64,000 nucleotides of DNA from Solen grandis (Eukaryota > Mollusca > Bivalvia > Adapedonta > Solenidae). The notes beneath the pieces were generated by a model. That model worked only from the letters and a program-made list of their open reading frames with translations, made no database searches and was not told the DNA's origin. Positions 53,820 through 64,000 of the stretch are shown here, piece by piece. Every line of letters starts with the position of its first letter. The stretch's first letter is position 1. The stretch is from NCBI GenBank assembly GCA_021229015.1, contig CM037777.1, positions 62,232,369-62,296,368 of the forward strand, given 5' to 3'. The translations under genes were made by a program, and so were the position numbers.

Positions 53820-55226
53820 TGACGTATTCACATGTTGGGGTAGGTATTTCTGATTGCCGTGGGTTATTTCCCTTTGATTTACAGTATATCGTAATTTTTC
53901 ACGGTTAAGGGAGACAACTAGATCTCGGCTACAAGCTTGTATTTCCTAGTTGCCAACCCGCCCTTGATTTTAAAAGATGGAATAGAGAAATATTTTGTCA
54001 CTGTAGGAAAAAGAATTTCTTTCCTTATGTTTAAAAATTTATTTGAAATACATGTACACTATCTTTGATTTAAACGTAAGTGTTCGTTAAATTGATAATA
54101 TTACATATTAGATGATAAATATTAAAATTACTATTGTTGAGATATGCATTTTATATGAGTAAGTTCAATAATTTATAAGTCATATTTCGTATTATCCATG
54201 TTTTCTTCTATGGTGCAATTAATAGCCATTTAATGAATTTTTAATACAGGATTTTTTTTTTAATTTTCTTCTGAGTATCTTTGAAACGTTCATTTTTTTC
54301 TCTTTTATTATTTTCGAACCCTTTTTTAACTTTAATTTCACCTCCTGTCATCTTTATATCATTTCATTAAAATCATTGTCTTGAATTTCCTCAAAATGTA
54401 TACCTGTATACGTATTGTTAAAACTACGACAGGGCTGGGAAGCATTCACGAATTAACATGCTTTCTAGTGACGTAAATGTTTTGTATATAACTTCTTACT
54501 TCAAGGACAGCAATGTGGCCCGGGTAATACTTGTGATTGCATTGCTATACTAACTACATTCGCATAAGGTGGCGAAATAAATTAAATAAATGGCAAAAAA
54601 GGAAACATCATGCCGACACTTTCGCCAATATACTTTCGATTCCAATGCTCTCATTTCACGTGCCATTTATTATATCTACTTTTTTATTGTCAGATACAAA
54701 TGACTATGTACTTTCATTGTACAAGACTTAATAAATATGTGTTCTATTCTGATCCTATCAATATAGGAATAGTTGTATTGTGACGGTATATTTATACGTT
54801 TCTTTTTTTCAATGGTAGCATTTTTTTTTCTGCTAAGACGTCATCCGTTAGCTTTTTATGAAGCTCTAACTGAAAAGTAGCATGCTCACGCATTGTTTAC
54901 TTTATATTATTAATCTAGAATAACATAGATGGTCACTTTGTTGTAACTGATCTTGGCCTGCGTTTACTGAGACTTAAAATTCAAATATTGAATAAGTTTG
55001 AAAATATAATTTTACTTTGTATGTTTGAATTTATCATATGTTATTTAAGCACTATACCAATGAATTCTACTATAGTTTTTTCCAAATCTTGAGCATTTTA
55101 ATTCTGTCATTAAAATCTTGAATCATGAACATCAACTATCTATTGTCAAATAGCATTGTCCATCAAGCCTGACATAAACTTGAAACAACAGATGCGTGTG
55201 ATGTGGTCAGACTCTGTAACGAATGT

Positions 55227-55388
55227 TAAGGTAAAGTCCCTGTAATGGTTCCGCCACGTCTTGGACCACTAAGTCTCTACCAAGATAACCAAGATACCCT
55301 TATGAAACATTAGGGAAACCTTTGTTATCTCCGTGAAAAGCCACGAGGTCCGAAATGTAGCGGAATCATTACAGGGACTTTACTTTAA
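55227..55388 (+). mobile_element. MITE with TAAGGTAAAGTCCCTGTAAT ends
   Basis: The left TAAGGTAAAGTCCCTGTAAT then GGTTCCGC and the right GCGGAATCATTACAGGGACT then TTACTTTA form a 28-bp inverted repeat with two mismatches. About 160 bp, non-coding; single copy in this window. Confidence 0.75.
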
Positions 55389-55779
55389 TTAAAAGTGCAT
55401 ATCTTGGTCTATTTTCACTACCACTATGCATAACGGTAGTATTTGGATTTTCTATGATATCTTATAGGCATTTTGGACGAATGTTTGTTGTTTTAAATAT
55501 GTAAAATTATGCTTGTTTCCTGTCTATCGTTTTATTATATGACATTGTGCTCAAAAAGCTGTTTCCGGTCCCCTATAACCATCACATATTTCTTAATAAT
55601 TAAAGCGTTACCTATAACTTTTAGGCCGAATCACATCACTCCGCGTTACACGCGTATGTTTTATATGTATTAAAATTTTCATAAACTCGATTAGTAAAAT
55701 TTGATATGAATAACAATTCATGTCAGATTCTATAGATTCTGACTACACCACAGGCACCTGTGCTTGGAAGGACACTAGG

Positions 55780-55918
55780 CCCCGTGTTCTCGAAAATACT
55801 TAAGTACGATCTCAGGCTCAAATTTGCGTATCATATTCAAAGCCCCATTGAAGCTAATGGGCATAGTTTGAGTATGCAAATCCTTCTTAAGCACCATTTT
55901 TATTTTCGAGAACACGGA
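55780..55918 (+). repeat. Dispersed element, GTTCTCGAAAA/AATGGGCATA family (copy 4)
   Basis: CCCGTGTTCTCGAAAATACT then TAAGTA at the left; the right end ATTTTCGAGAACACGG is its inverse. The core is GAAGCTAATGGGCATAGTTT. This is the copy with the clearest terminal inverted repeats. Confidence 0.75.
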
Positions 55919-56878
55919 TCTAAGACATTTGATTAGCAAGAAGAAAGGGCAGTCAACCGATTGTTGATGGGGAAATGTTGTACAACATTATTTTTTTAAC
56001 CCGTACGTTTAAGATTTAGATTTTGTATAATTCAGTTTCGTCCCCACATCAGTGTCCAAAGAACCAGTAGGTGTGGGGTTTTGGGGTAGATTCAGTGTGG
56101 CCATACCACGTGATATATGACGTCATTTTAAGATAACATGTACAATCAGCATATTTTGCATTAAAGAAAATAACTTTTTTTTTCTTTTTTTTTTCTTCAC
56201 GATTTTAATGGGATATAGCGCAAAGCGAAGCGGAAAATTGTGCTGATTTCAGAGGTTCTAAAGATGTTTTGTTAGACGTACACTATTTCCTAACATTCGG
56301 TAAAACATTATTAGTGATGTGCTTTTCGTGATACCAAACAAGTGCTCACAGACTCTGAAAGCTTTCCCGAATGTCTGTACATCTGACAAAAGAATCCCTA
56401 AAGCCTATGTGTAGAGAGAACTTTTTCGCTTCGCATGATCTATATCCCATTAAAATTATAAAGAATTATAATACTTATAGCAGTTTTCTACTCAAGCTTA
56501 AAATGACGTCATATACGAGTACCACGTTGTATGGCCACACTGAGATGGTCACACTGAGATGGTCACACTGAGATCCTTAGTGAACAATAACCTGAAGTAG
56601 CGTGATTTTGTACTCTTGTAGATGTGTGTCTGACATATTTCAGGGAGAATTAGATTTATAAATCCCGCACCAAATGAGAGTAAGTTTCATCGGTAGTATG
56701 TCACAGCGTAGTTTCAGCATCGATAACCAGAAAGATGAGGAAACTTTTAAGCTTATACCTTATCATGATTTACAGAAAATCCGGTTAATAGTATAAAATT
56801 GTGCTAGAAGCCGGTCGTTAACATTGGTGTCAATCTAATAAAACGGATACTGAAAAACATTGATATTTGCTGACATTA

Positions 56879-57060
56879 AATTTCGTTTATTATGTACGTT
56901 AGGAATTTTCATGGGTACATTTATTCGTGGATTCATGTTCTCAAAAACGTGAGGTCCATAATTAGTACAGTTTTCGCGTGGATTAATATTCGTAGAGGAA
57001 AAAATCCAAGAACTCGACGAAAATTAGTGTCCCACGAAAACTAATGATTTCACAGTATAC
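56879..57060 (-). mobile_element. MITE family ATTAATTTTCGTGGG (copy 2, inverted)
   Basis: Right end GTGTCCCACGAAAACTAATG then ATTTCACAG is the inverse of the left end of copy 3. Interior CGTGAGGTCC and GTGGATTAATATTCG are shared in inverse order. Confidence 0.8.
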
Positions 57061-58550
57061 AAAGTTCCCGTGTGATGTCATAGGCACTGATAAGACAGTT
57101 CTTGGCAGTCATTTTGTTTAGCTTAAGTTAATGCTGGCCGAAATCTGAGAATATACTTGCTGTTTTTAAATTACTGCCGTACTTTAATTTTCCAGTCTAG
57201 CTCACTGAAACCTGTGTCAAAGTGAACAGCTTTACTTAATCACTTTAAATACGAAAATAATATTTTGATAAATCTTAAAGTAGAAACTCTACAACAAAAA
57301 ACATTACACTGTTTATTTTGTTGAAGGATTATTTTTTTTTTTTTGCATATTCCCATAATAGTACGATGTATTTCATCATCAAAATATTAATTTCAAGAGC
57401 TTTTCAATAGTGTTTACATTCTGAAATTCGGAACAAATATAATGAAAATATAAGAAAATTAAATTTCTGTTCCTTTAAAATGCATAAAAAAAATCTCTTG
57501 CATTTTCCAATCAAAATGGCCGCCAAGAGTAGGTATTCACTGATGTGGGAACTATGTATACCACAGACCTTCGTTTCACTAATTGAAATTTAGATTTCTA
57601 TCAACTAAAAAAATATCAAATCTCAAATTCTGTGTTACCGAAGTTACCGTAAAACCATTTACTGTGGGAATTGTTGATTATAACATCACGTGTTCACACC
57701 AGGTCAATTAAAAACGTAGAAAAAAATGAAATGAAGAAAATCTTAATTTGAATTGTTATTGTATCCTTGACATGATATCTATACAATAAAATACCATCTA
57801 CAGCTCAAATACTTTACATTGATAAATTATGCTTAAATCGTGCGGTGATGTTGATGCATGCTTTAAAAATCACGGTTTATTCGACGGTCTTCTAGATGGT
57901 CGGGGAACCCTATAGAATCGCCTTATTAGTCTTGATACGGAATTGTCGTACTTTGCACATAGCGGCACGCGCTGTATACATACAATAAAGTTCCATCACG
58001 CTCCTACATGTATGTATTTGTCGTTGTCGTTGTTTTTTTTTTTTTTTTTTTTTGTCGTATTGTTCGGGTGGGTAGGGGGTGTTAACACTGACACTGTTGT
58101 TGTGGTCACTGGTGTTGATTTGTCACGTGTTCGTATCAAACAATGGGCACTTGAGACCGAGACGATGTTGATGTTGTTTTATTAAGATATGTAATAAAAC
58201 ATTTTCATTTTATTTAAAGTGAATGGATACTTTAAAGAAAGAATACGAATTCCATGTTGTTGCCAAATGGCAGAAATTAACATTAAAACAATGGCAAGTT
58301 GAATTTTCACTTGCGATTTCAGAAAAGGTATCATTTTAGATTAAGTGTTTAAAATTTTATGGTCAGTGTGGAACCGTTGGCACTAGAACTATAATTTGAT
58401 AGTGTACCGGTATGTCGGAATTTCAGTGGAGCATGCTTAAGTTACATAGCCATTAAGCATATTCAAAGGAATTGTGTCCTATTTGTAATGAAAGTATAGG
58501 AGAAGAGGAGAGGAGCAAAAATAAAACGACACAAAACTTCATATGTTGAA

Positions 58551-58740
58551 TTCTGTGAAATCATTAATTTTCGTGGGACACTAATATTCTTCAATTTCGT
58601 GGAGGGTTTTATCCACTAATATTAATTCCCACGAAAACGTGTCTCTTATATAGACCTCACGTTTTCTAGAACATAGATCTACGATTAGATGTACCTAATT
58701 AACGAAATTAAATGTCAACGAAAAGTTAATGATTTTACAT
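58551..58740 (+). mobile_element. MITE family ATTAATTTTCGTGGG (copy 3)
   Basis: CTGTGAAATCATTAATTTTC then GTGGGACAC at the left; CAACGAAAAGTTAATGATTT then TACA at the right. The interior TTATCCACTAATATTAATTC and TAGACCTCACGTTTTCTAGA matches copy 1. Confidence 0.8.
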
Positions 58741-59879
58741 TTGGCGTATTCCGATAAAACCCGGCTCCACACGGCCAAATTATGCGGTTCTAGTGCCAGT
58801 GTGTATAAATGGTTTCGCTTGATTGGCATTTTTAACAAATTTTGCCCCCCTTCAAGTTGTATGACATTATTATTCATATTTTATTGTTGATGTCTCGCTT
58901 TATAACTTAAGATGTTTTCCTCCTTTAAGATGTTCACTCTTACGTCACACCTTGGTTAAAGTTTTGCATGTGTTTTAATATTATACCTTTGCTTCTTTTT
59001 CTTAAATACTTCACTTAAGCCTTCGGGAGCATTAACAAACAAGTGAGATAACTCTTGATTATATTTAATGCAAGTTATGATCTTTTTGAACTGAGAAAAT
59101 TCGGTTACATGTATAACAACATTAAAAAAGATAATAAAATAAGCAACAGAATAGTCGAGCGTGCTGCTTAACGGACGGCTCTTGTTTTCGTAAAATCAGA
59201 ATTGTTAGTAAATTTATTTGCTTTCATTCAACATACATGTATTTGCCTTAGATTTTTATTGCCCCAGTTTCACTGATGTGTTGAGTTAATACAATATATT
59301 AATCACCTTTGTTTTTATGTTTGTCCTTTGGTACTGCATGCATATTGAATCAAGCTGGTTCCCATTAGCCCATAATCTCACCAAACTAAATTGTTGTATT
59401 ATTCCATATTAAGATGTAAAGAATATTTTAAACATTTTTTTTTATTCCTTAACAAATACGTTACAAGCTATGCCTATCTGAAGTTATTATTAAAATATTG
59501 TAGATCAGCGAAGTGTAAGTTACGAAATTTAATTTCCTTTAACACACATACAAAAAAAAAAGAAAAGAAGAGAGAGAGAGAGAAGAAAAGAAAACAGTGG
59601 GATATAATGAATGACGTAATTATTTTAAAAAATGTATAAGGATTAGCTGTTACTTTGTGTTCATTCTATTAAAAAAAAGTTATGAAATTAATTTTATGAA
59701 GTCGTATGTAGTTTGTAATATCAGGTCTAATTAGAAGATAAACTTGTACAAATTCATTCATTTAGACTTACTAATCAAAATAACAATTAAACAATCAAGC
59801 AGTACATTGTTGAAATAAGCAATCCATTAATTCTTAAATTATCATTTTATGTTGGTTTTTTTTTCTATTTTGTCACCAG

Positions 59880-60076
59880 ATGGCGCTGTGGGTAACGGGG
59901 AGGTGATAGTGCTGGAGGACGCGGAACCAGTCCACCCAGAGCCCAATCCAGTTTTCACCGCACAACCAGACCACCGGAACACACTCACTCCACTTCCGCC
60001 GAAAAACGACGCCGCCGAAGCAGAAAGTCCAAGAAAGCTTCCTCCAATACAAAACAAATTTAAGACCAAGATATAA
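59880..60076 (+). CDS. Cysteine-rich ectodomain gene 2, terminal exon (cytoplasmic tail)
   Basis: From TTTTGTCACCAG, in the required phase: (D)GAVGNGEVIVLEDAEPVHP, EPNPVFTAQPDHRNTLTPLP and PKNDAAEAESPRKLPPIQNK then FKTKI and TAA (60074-60076). The 66-residue tail is acidic and proline-rich first, then basic, with PEPNPVF and LPPLP-like TPLPPKN motifs that could bind SH3 or WW domains, an inference from composition only. It is much richer in G and C than its flanks, supporting a real exon. The full corrected coding sequence (79+837+186+30+197 nt) is 1329 nt, 442 residues. Confidence 0.75.
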
Positions 60077-60361
60077 ATGATGACCAATATTTTTTTTTAT
60101 TTATATTGCAGAAGCATGTTTCAGTGAAGTAAATAAGTAAGTACGAAATTATCCACGTAGAGTCTAGTATACTCGCACACACTGGAATTACAATATGAAT
60201 CAATTTGTTAACAGCTGCAGTGACTCTGTTGTGTGAGCAAAAACGCCGCAGTTTTTGCTCAGCGGTCAGTTTATTTACAAATAACAGTGATCTAAAAAAA
60301 CACATCGAAAATTCGTGTTTTGTTTACTTAATATATTTCAATTTATAGCTCTGACAATAAA
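60077..60361 (+). other. 3' UTR with poly(A) signal
   Basis: AATAAA at 60356-60361 (CTGACAATAAAATCTGAATC), about 280 bp after the stop codon, is a good candidate for the polyadenylation signal of ectodomain gene 2. Cleavage would be expected 10-30 bases beyond. Confidence 0.55.
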
Positions 60362-60536
60362 ATCTGAATCTTACGAAGGGAAAAACATTTTTAAAGTAGT
60401 TTTTTTGTATATATTTATTTCTCCATTTTAATTATCACCCATTTCTATTCCGTTGTCAGCTATATGAGTATCTGTTGAACTGTTTATTTTCTTTACGTTG
60501 CTCATCTATTTATATGTTATCATTATATTGTTATTA

Positions 60537-60750
60537 AGGCCCCCCAAAAATAGTTCCGTTTCTGGTCTCCAGCCAGAAAAAAAGGGTAGGTAGGTAAGGA
60601 TATGTTTTTTTTTCCCTCCGAATGATGCGAAAATTAAAAAAAAAGTAAAGAAAAGATTTTTAAAGGCGGCAATGTAAAAAATAACTTTAGGGTCGGCCGT
60701 GAAAAAAAGTATCGGTCGGCAAACCAGAAACGGAACTATTTTTTAGGCCT
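60537..60750 (+). mobile_element. MITE with AGGCC...AAATAGTTCCGTTTCTGG ends
   Basis: The left AAAAATAGTTCCGTTTCTGG and the right CCAGAAACGGAACTATTTTT then TAGGCCT are inverted over about 30 bp. Interior GGGTAGGTAGGTAAGGATAT and GGGTCGGCCGTGAAAAAAAG. About 214 bp, non-coding. Confidence 0.8.
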
Positions 60751-60968
60751 AATCTGTCTTCATATAATTGGTGCCTTCAGACTGGCCAATGGCTGCTTTT
60801 AAATGCTTTAAAGAGAAAAGTAGGTAGATTTAATAATTTGACACAAAGCTAGTGTAGCCATTCAATCCTTAGAAATGCATTTAGGAAATGATATAAAATG
60901 TTCAAAATGAGAAATTAATAAGAAAATGCACTGTTATTTTCCCTATACTGGTTGATACGACTCTTATC

Positions 60969-60973
<5 letters not shown>

Positions 60974-61010
<37 letters not shown>
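60974..61010. repeat. (GA)n microsatellite
   Basis: About eighteen GA units. Similar runs follow at 61400-61430, 62303-62322 and 62479-62513. Confidence 0.95.
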
Positions 61011-61012
<2 letters not shown>

Positions 61013-61395
61013 GGGCGTTTATATCTTAGCAGTTGTGTTATTTTTGAAACTGTTAAAAGAGATATTAACTCCATAGACTAGACAAGGAAATACAAATTAT
61101 GAGGATAAAGGGAACAAATAATAAATAAAATAATGATAAAAATATTGTCATTTTTTCAAAACACTTTTTCCTGTTTTTGTATACAATTTTATGTTAATGA
61201 AACCGATAACTGAATGCGATTGGAACACGTTTATTTATTTTGTAATATGATGTGATAAATATTTTGTTACACGTCTTCATTCCTTACACAGTATTATTAC
61301 TTGTTTTGTTTGTTAATTGATTTTATTTATATATTTGTTTTAATCAAAGGTATGTGAATATATTTATTGCAATCTGACATTTGACCCCACCCCTC

Positions 61396-61399
<4 letters not shown>

Positions 61400-61430
<31 letters not shown>
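61400..61430. repeat. (GA)n microsatellite
   Basis: About fifteen GA units after CCACCCCTCCACA. Confidence 0.95.
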
Positions 61431-61433
<3 letters not shown>

Positions 61434-61784
61434 GAGTCTTGTATTACTATCTTAGCGAGGTACCCCATATGTGACTCATACCTCACTATTGCGGTTTGTG
61501 CCTCGATCTGCTTGTAAAAATGTTGTCATAGCGAGGTACATTTTCCGAGGTATATCTCGGTATGTAATTCAACATTGAAACTAACATAAAAACAACATAC
61601 AAAAAAGAACTCTTACCCTAACCCTTACCCAGACACCGAAAAATACAAACCGAGGTACAAGATTTCTGCCTCATCAGGTTACACACACACACACGATTTC
61701 CAACTGATACATGTATATTATTATACATGTAGGTTAAATAAAATATACTCAGAATATTGGTAATTTCACTCCAAGATGAGACGT

Positions 61785-61960
61785 AAACCTACGTAGATCA
61801 ACGAGCACTTCACGAACATCTAATCTACATGCTGGTGTAAAATTCCACACATTGTTCAATGAACATACGCTTGAGATTTTCCCCAGTCACTGATTGGTCA
61901 GTTTAAATCAGCAAATTATATCGGGTATTGTCGATCTTCTGGTGAAATGTTCTATGGACA
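61785..61960 (-). mobile_element. MITE family TAGACCATTTCA (copy 4, inverted)
   Basis: Inverse of the other copies: GTGTAAAATTCCACACATTG, CCAGTCACTGATTGGTCAGT, TTAAATCAGCAAATTATATC and GGTGAAATGTTCTATGG. The terminal repeats are degraded. Confidence 0.75.
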
Positions 61961-62474
61961 TTGCAGACGATAGATCGTAGCACATTTGAAAGAATTGAGC
62001 AAGGTGGGACGTGGTGCGGGTCATGTGTCAGTGGTTTGATGTACGTGTAATTGGAACATATTATGTTTGATTGTGTACGAGGAATTACCTAGAGGTCTGT
62101 TGAGATTATCTGGTATACATGTATAAAAGGTATTAATGTCACTGAAAAGAACTGGGTGTTTGAAAAAGATTAGGACTTTTCTAAGCATAGACTTCAATGC
62201 AGGAAGGGGTAGTCTTTCAAATGCATGATTGATAAATAAGGCTGATCGGGTTTGTAAAATTTAAATATTCATACTTATTTAGAATTTACTAGTATCTTTG
62301 TAGAGAGAGAGAGAGAGAGAGAGGTTGTGAAGGTGTATATATCAAGGAATAAAACGGACGGTTGTGGTATTAAAAAAATGTTACTATATTATAAAAGGTG
62401 TGCATAAAAACTGTGTATGTCCGAGTTCCGTAATGTATGTATGGGAAGTTATTAGTATTTTAAAAAATAGAATG

Positions 62475-62478
<4 letters not shown>

Positions 62479-62513
<35 letters not shown>
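62479..62513. repeat. (GA)n microsatellite
   Basis: About seventeen GA units within an otherwise ordinary AT-rich stretch; a shorter run is at 62303-62322. Confidence 0.95.
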
Positions 62514-62516
<3 letters not shown>

Positions 62517-62698
62517 GCTGTTATTGTTATGAAAGTATACGAGTATTAATTAGTGAACGGTTTTGTAAATCACATTCGTTTATTATGGTTTGGTGTATTT
62601 GACAATATTTTTAGGAGTATGTCCATGACTTTTTGACTGTGTTTGTATGGACAAATAACAAATTCTTTACGATGACTGCAAATTAAATGTTTTGTTTG

Positions 62699-62939
62699 TT
62701 AACCCTTTCCCTCATAGAGGATACCATGAAAAGACTATGCGAACAGCATAAAACCAGATCAGCCTGCGAGTAACTAGCAGGCTGATCAGGTTTTATGCTG
62801 TTCGCTGCTCCTCAGTGGTCTGGTAATGAGGATTTTACAATTAAATTTGGTAAGGTTTGAGTTTGGCTTTCTGCAGATCAGGCTTTATGTGGTACCTATT
62901 GAGTGCGTCAAAATGAGTCTATATGAGGGAAAGGGTTAA
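62699..62939 (+). mobile_element. piggyBac-like TTAA MITE (copy 4)
   Basis: TTAACCCTTTCCCTCATAGA and TATGAGGGAAAGGGTTAA are perfect. The palindrome has one change (AACTAGCAGG for AACTCGCAGG). About 241 bp. Confidence 0.85.
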
Positions 62940-63255
62940 CATGCAGTGTATCCCAAGATAACGATGATTGTGTCAACAAATATCTGAAATATGAATTTGA
63001 TATGAACACTGAATCCTTGAGGAAAGCGCTCTATTACATCATAATATTGAAATAAAATCAGAATTTTGATGGATTTTATTAAAGTGACTTTTTAAATGAC
63101 AATATATTGCGTAACATTTTCAGATTACTGTAATTAGCTTTGAACTGTTTTGTAGGTTAACTAATTGAAGTATCTAACTCCAAATTTAATGGTTTTTTTA
63201 CATCTTTGTAAATAGTGTTTTATTTTCCCCTTGAGCGATGTTAATGCCATTACCT

Positions 63256-63355
63256 NNNNNNNNNNNNNNNNNNNNNNNNNNNNNNNNNNNNNNNNNNNNN
63301 NNNNNNNNNNNNNNNNNNNNNNNNNNNNNNNNNNNNNNNNNNNNNNNNNNNNNNN
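63256..63355. other. Assembly gap (100 N)
   Basis: Exactly 100 N, a conventional unknown-size gap. No gene appears interrupted. Confidence 0.99.
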
Positions 63356-63535
63356 TGATTTTATTTGAATTATTTAACGCCATTTTATGCCATCAAATGC
63401 TAGCAAATGGCCAGTTTTCCTTGGATTTTGACAGTACTGAAACTCTAGCACGCATCTCTGTAATTAACTATGAACAGTAGTAAAAAGACAAATGACCAAC
63501 AGAAAGATAGTTCAGGTTATTCAACACGGAGACCA

Positions 63536-63600
63536 TACCCGAACCAACTGGGGATCGAACCCACAATCCCCGGCTTCACAGCCAAGCGCCTACAAAGCCG
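63536..63600 (-). mobile_element. tRNA-like SINE head fragment
   Basis: On the minus strand: GTAGGCGCTTGGCTGTGAAG then CCGGGGATTGTGGGTTCGAT and CCCCAG. The B box is intact (GGTTCGATCCC) but the A box is poor, and no paired acceptor stem is evident, so it is not a functional tRNA. Confidence 0.45.
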
Positions 63601-64000
63601 GTTTATTTATGTGAAACCTATGGTCAGGGACTAGAACATGACTCATATCTATTCAGATCGGAAGTTGTGAACGTTCAACTTGCTTCGTCAAAACCTCACT
63701 TCCATACATCGTATATTCTTGTAACATTTACACTATCAAAACGGCGTGCCATCCTACAAAAATCGACTTCCACTGATAAAACATGAATTGTTCCAACGAT
63801 CTGTTTAACGGTATCAACTTGGCACAATCATAGACAAAGATATGTTCAAATATGTATGCTTTCCTTTTTTGTTTCATTGTGATCCGCCATCTTTGATTGG
63901 CCCAGTGTAGGCAACCATTGAACGGCGTATGCCAGACGTTTACTCTGTGTAGTAAGGTCGGGTACCAGACTAAAAGATACATTGGTTGGATACAAGGGAA

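Larger units (their letters stand above)
53626..59879 (+). other. Last intron of ectodomain gene 2
   Basis: GTAAAG to TTTTGTCACCAG, about 6.25 kb. It contains three MITE-like elements (55227-55388, 56879-57060, 58551-58740), a dispersed repeat (55780-55918), poly-T (58030-58053) and an AG run (59568-59583). No other exon with homology is visible except the alternative at 53785. Confidence 0.6.
60362..64000. other. Intergenic DNA, no gene recognised
   Basis: Contents: a MITE (60537-60750), GA microsatellites, an inverted MITE (61785-61960), a TTAA MITE (62699-62939), an N gap (63256-63355) and a tRNA-like stretch (63536-63600). Open frames across the gap or in the last 650 bases show no family motif. 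Confidence 0.6.

Overview
This window reads as nuclear DNA of a marine bivalve mollusc, perhaps a heteroconchian (venerid-like) clam. The reasons are AT-rich sequence, small exons split by long introns with canonical GT-AG borders, and a dense load of repeats I recognise as bivalve-typical: 'AGCTCACCTG' elements, tRNA-headed SINEs and TTAA-flanked MITEs. The species is inference. All recognisable coding sequence is on the + strand. I see no rRNA, intact tRNA, CRISPR array or bacterial operon. Two 100-base N runs (13156-13255, 63256-63355) are assembly gaps.

Left part (1-13155): the 5' half of a FERM-domain gene of the FRMPD1/3/4 (FERM and PDZ domain-containing) family. Four exons were found (2725-2838, 5837-5944, 10828-10951, 11943-12062). 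They cover a basic linker, the FERM F1 lobe and the start of F2. The third exon carries a frame break. The intron before it contains a satellite of about 70 copies of a 38-bp unit that reaches almost to the splice acceptor. The rest of the FERM domain is not in the window; the gap at 13156 interrupts the locus.

Centre and right (about 19192-60360): two copies of a seven-exon, twelve-cysteine extracellular module. I relate it to the arthropod/mollusc DUF7042-DUF7045 ectodomain family (from memory, not searched). Module 1 is at 19192-28899 and module 2 at 43516-51620. Corresponding exons have the same or nearly the same length (184/184, 107/104, 129/126, 183/183, 113/101+1, 130/130, 9/9) and identical intron phases, and each module ends in a 9-nt microexon. 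Module 2 has its own signal-peptide exon (33404-33482), a transmembrane exon (52525-52710), a small cytoplasmic exon and a terminal exon ending at 60076 with a poly(A) signal. With one extra T removed it encodes about 442 residues of a single-pass type I membrane protein. Module 1 has no recognisable signal or transmembrane exon of its own. It is either a neighbouring paralogue with an incomplete model or, since the phases permit it, a set of exons that can be spliced onto module 2.

Introns and intergenic DNA hold a decayed hAT transposon (19461-21217), at least three tRNA-derived SINE families, a 59-bp minisatellite grown from a SINE tail (38441-39065), about ten MITE families and many microsatellites. 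Several single-base irregularities, in satellite units and in two exons, suggest residual long-read errors in the assembly.
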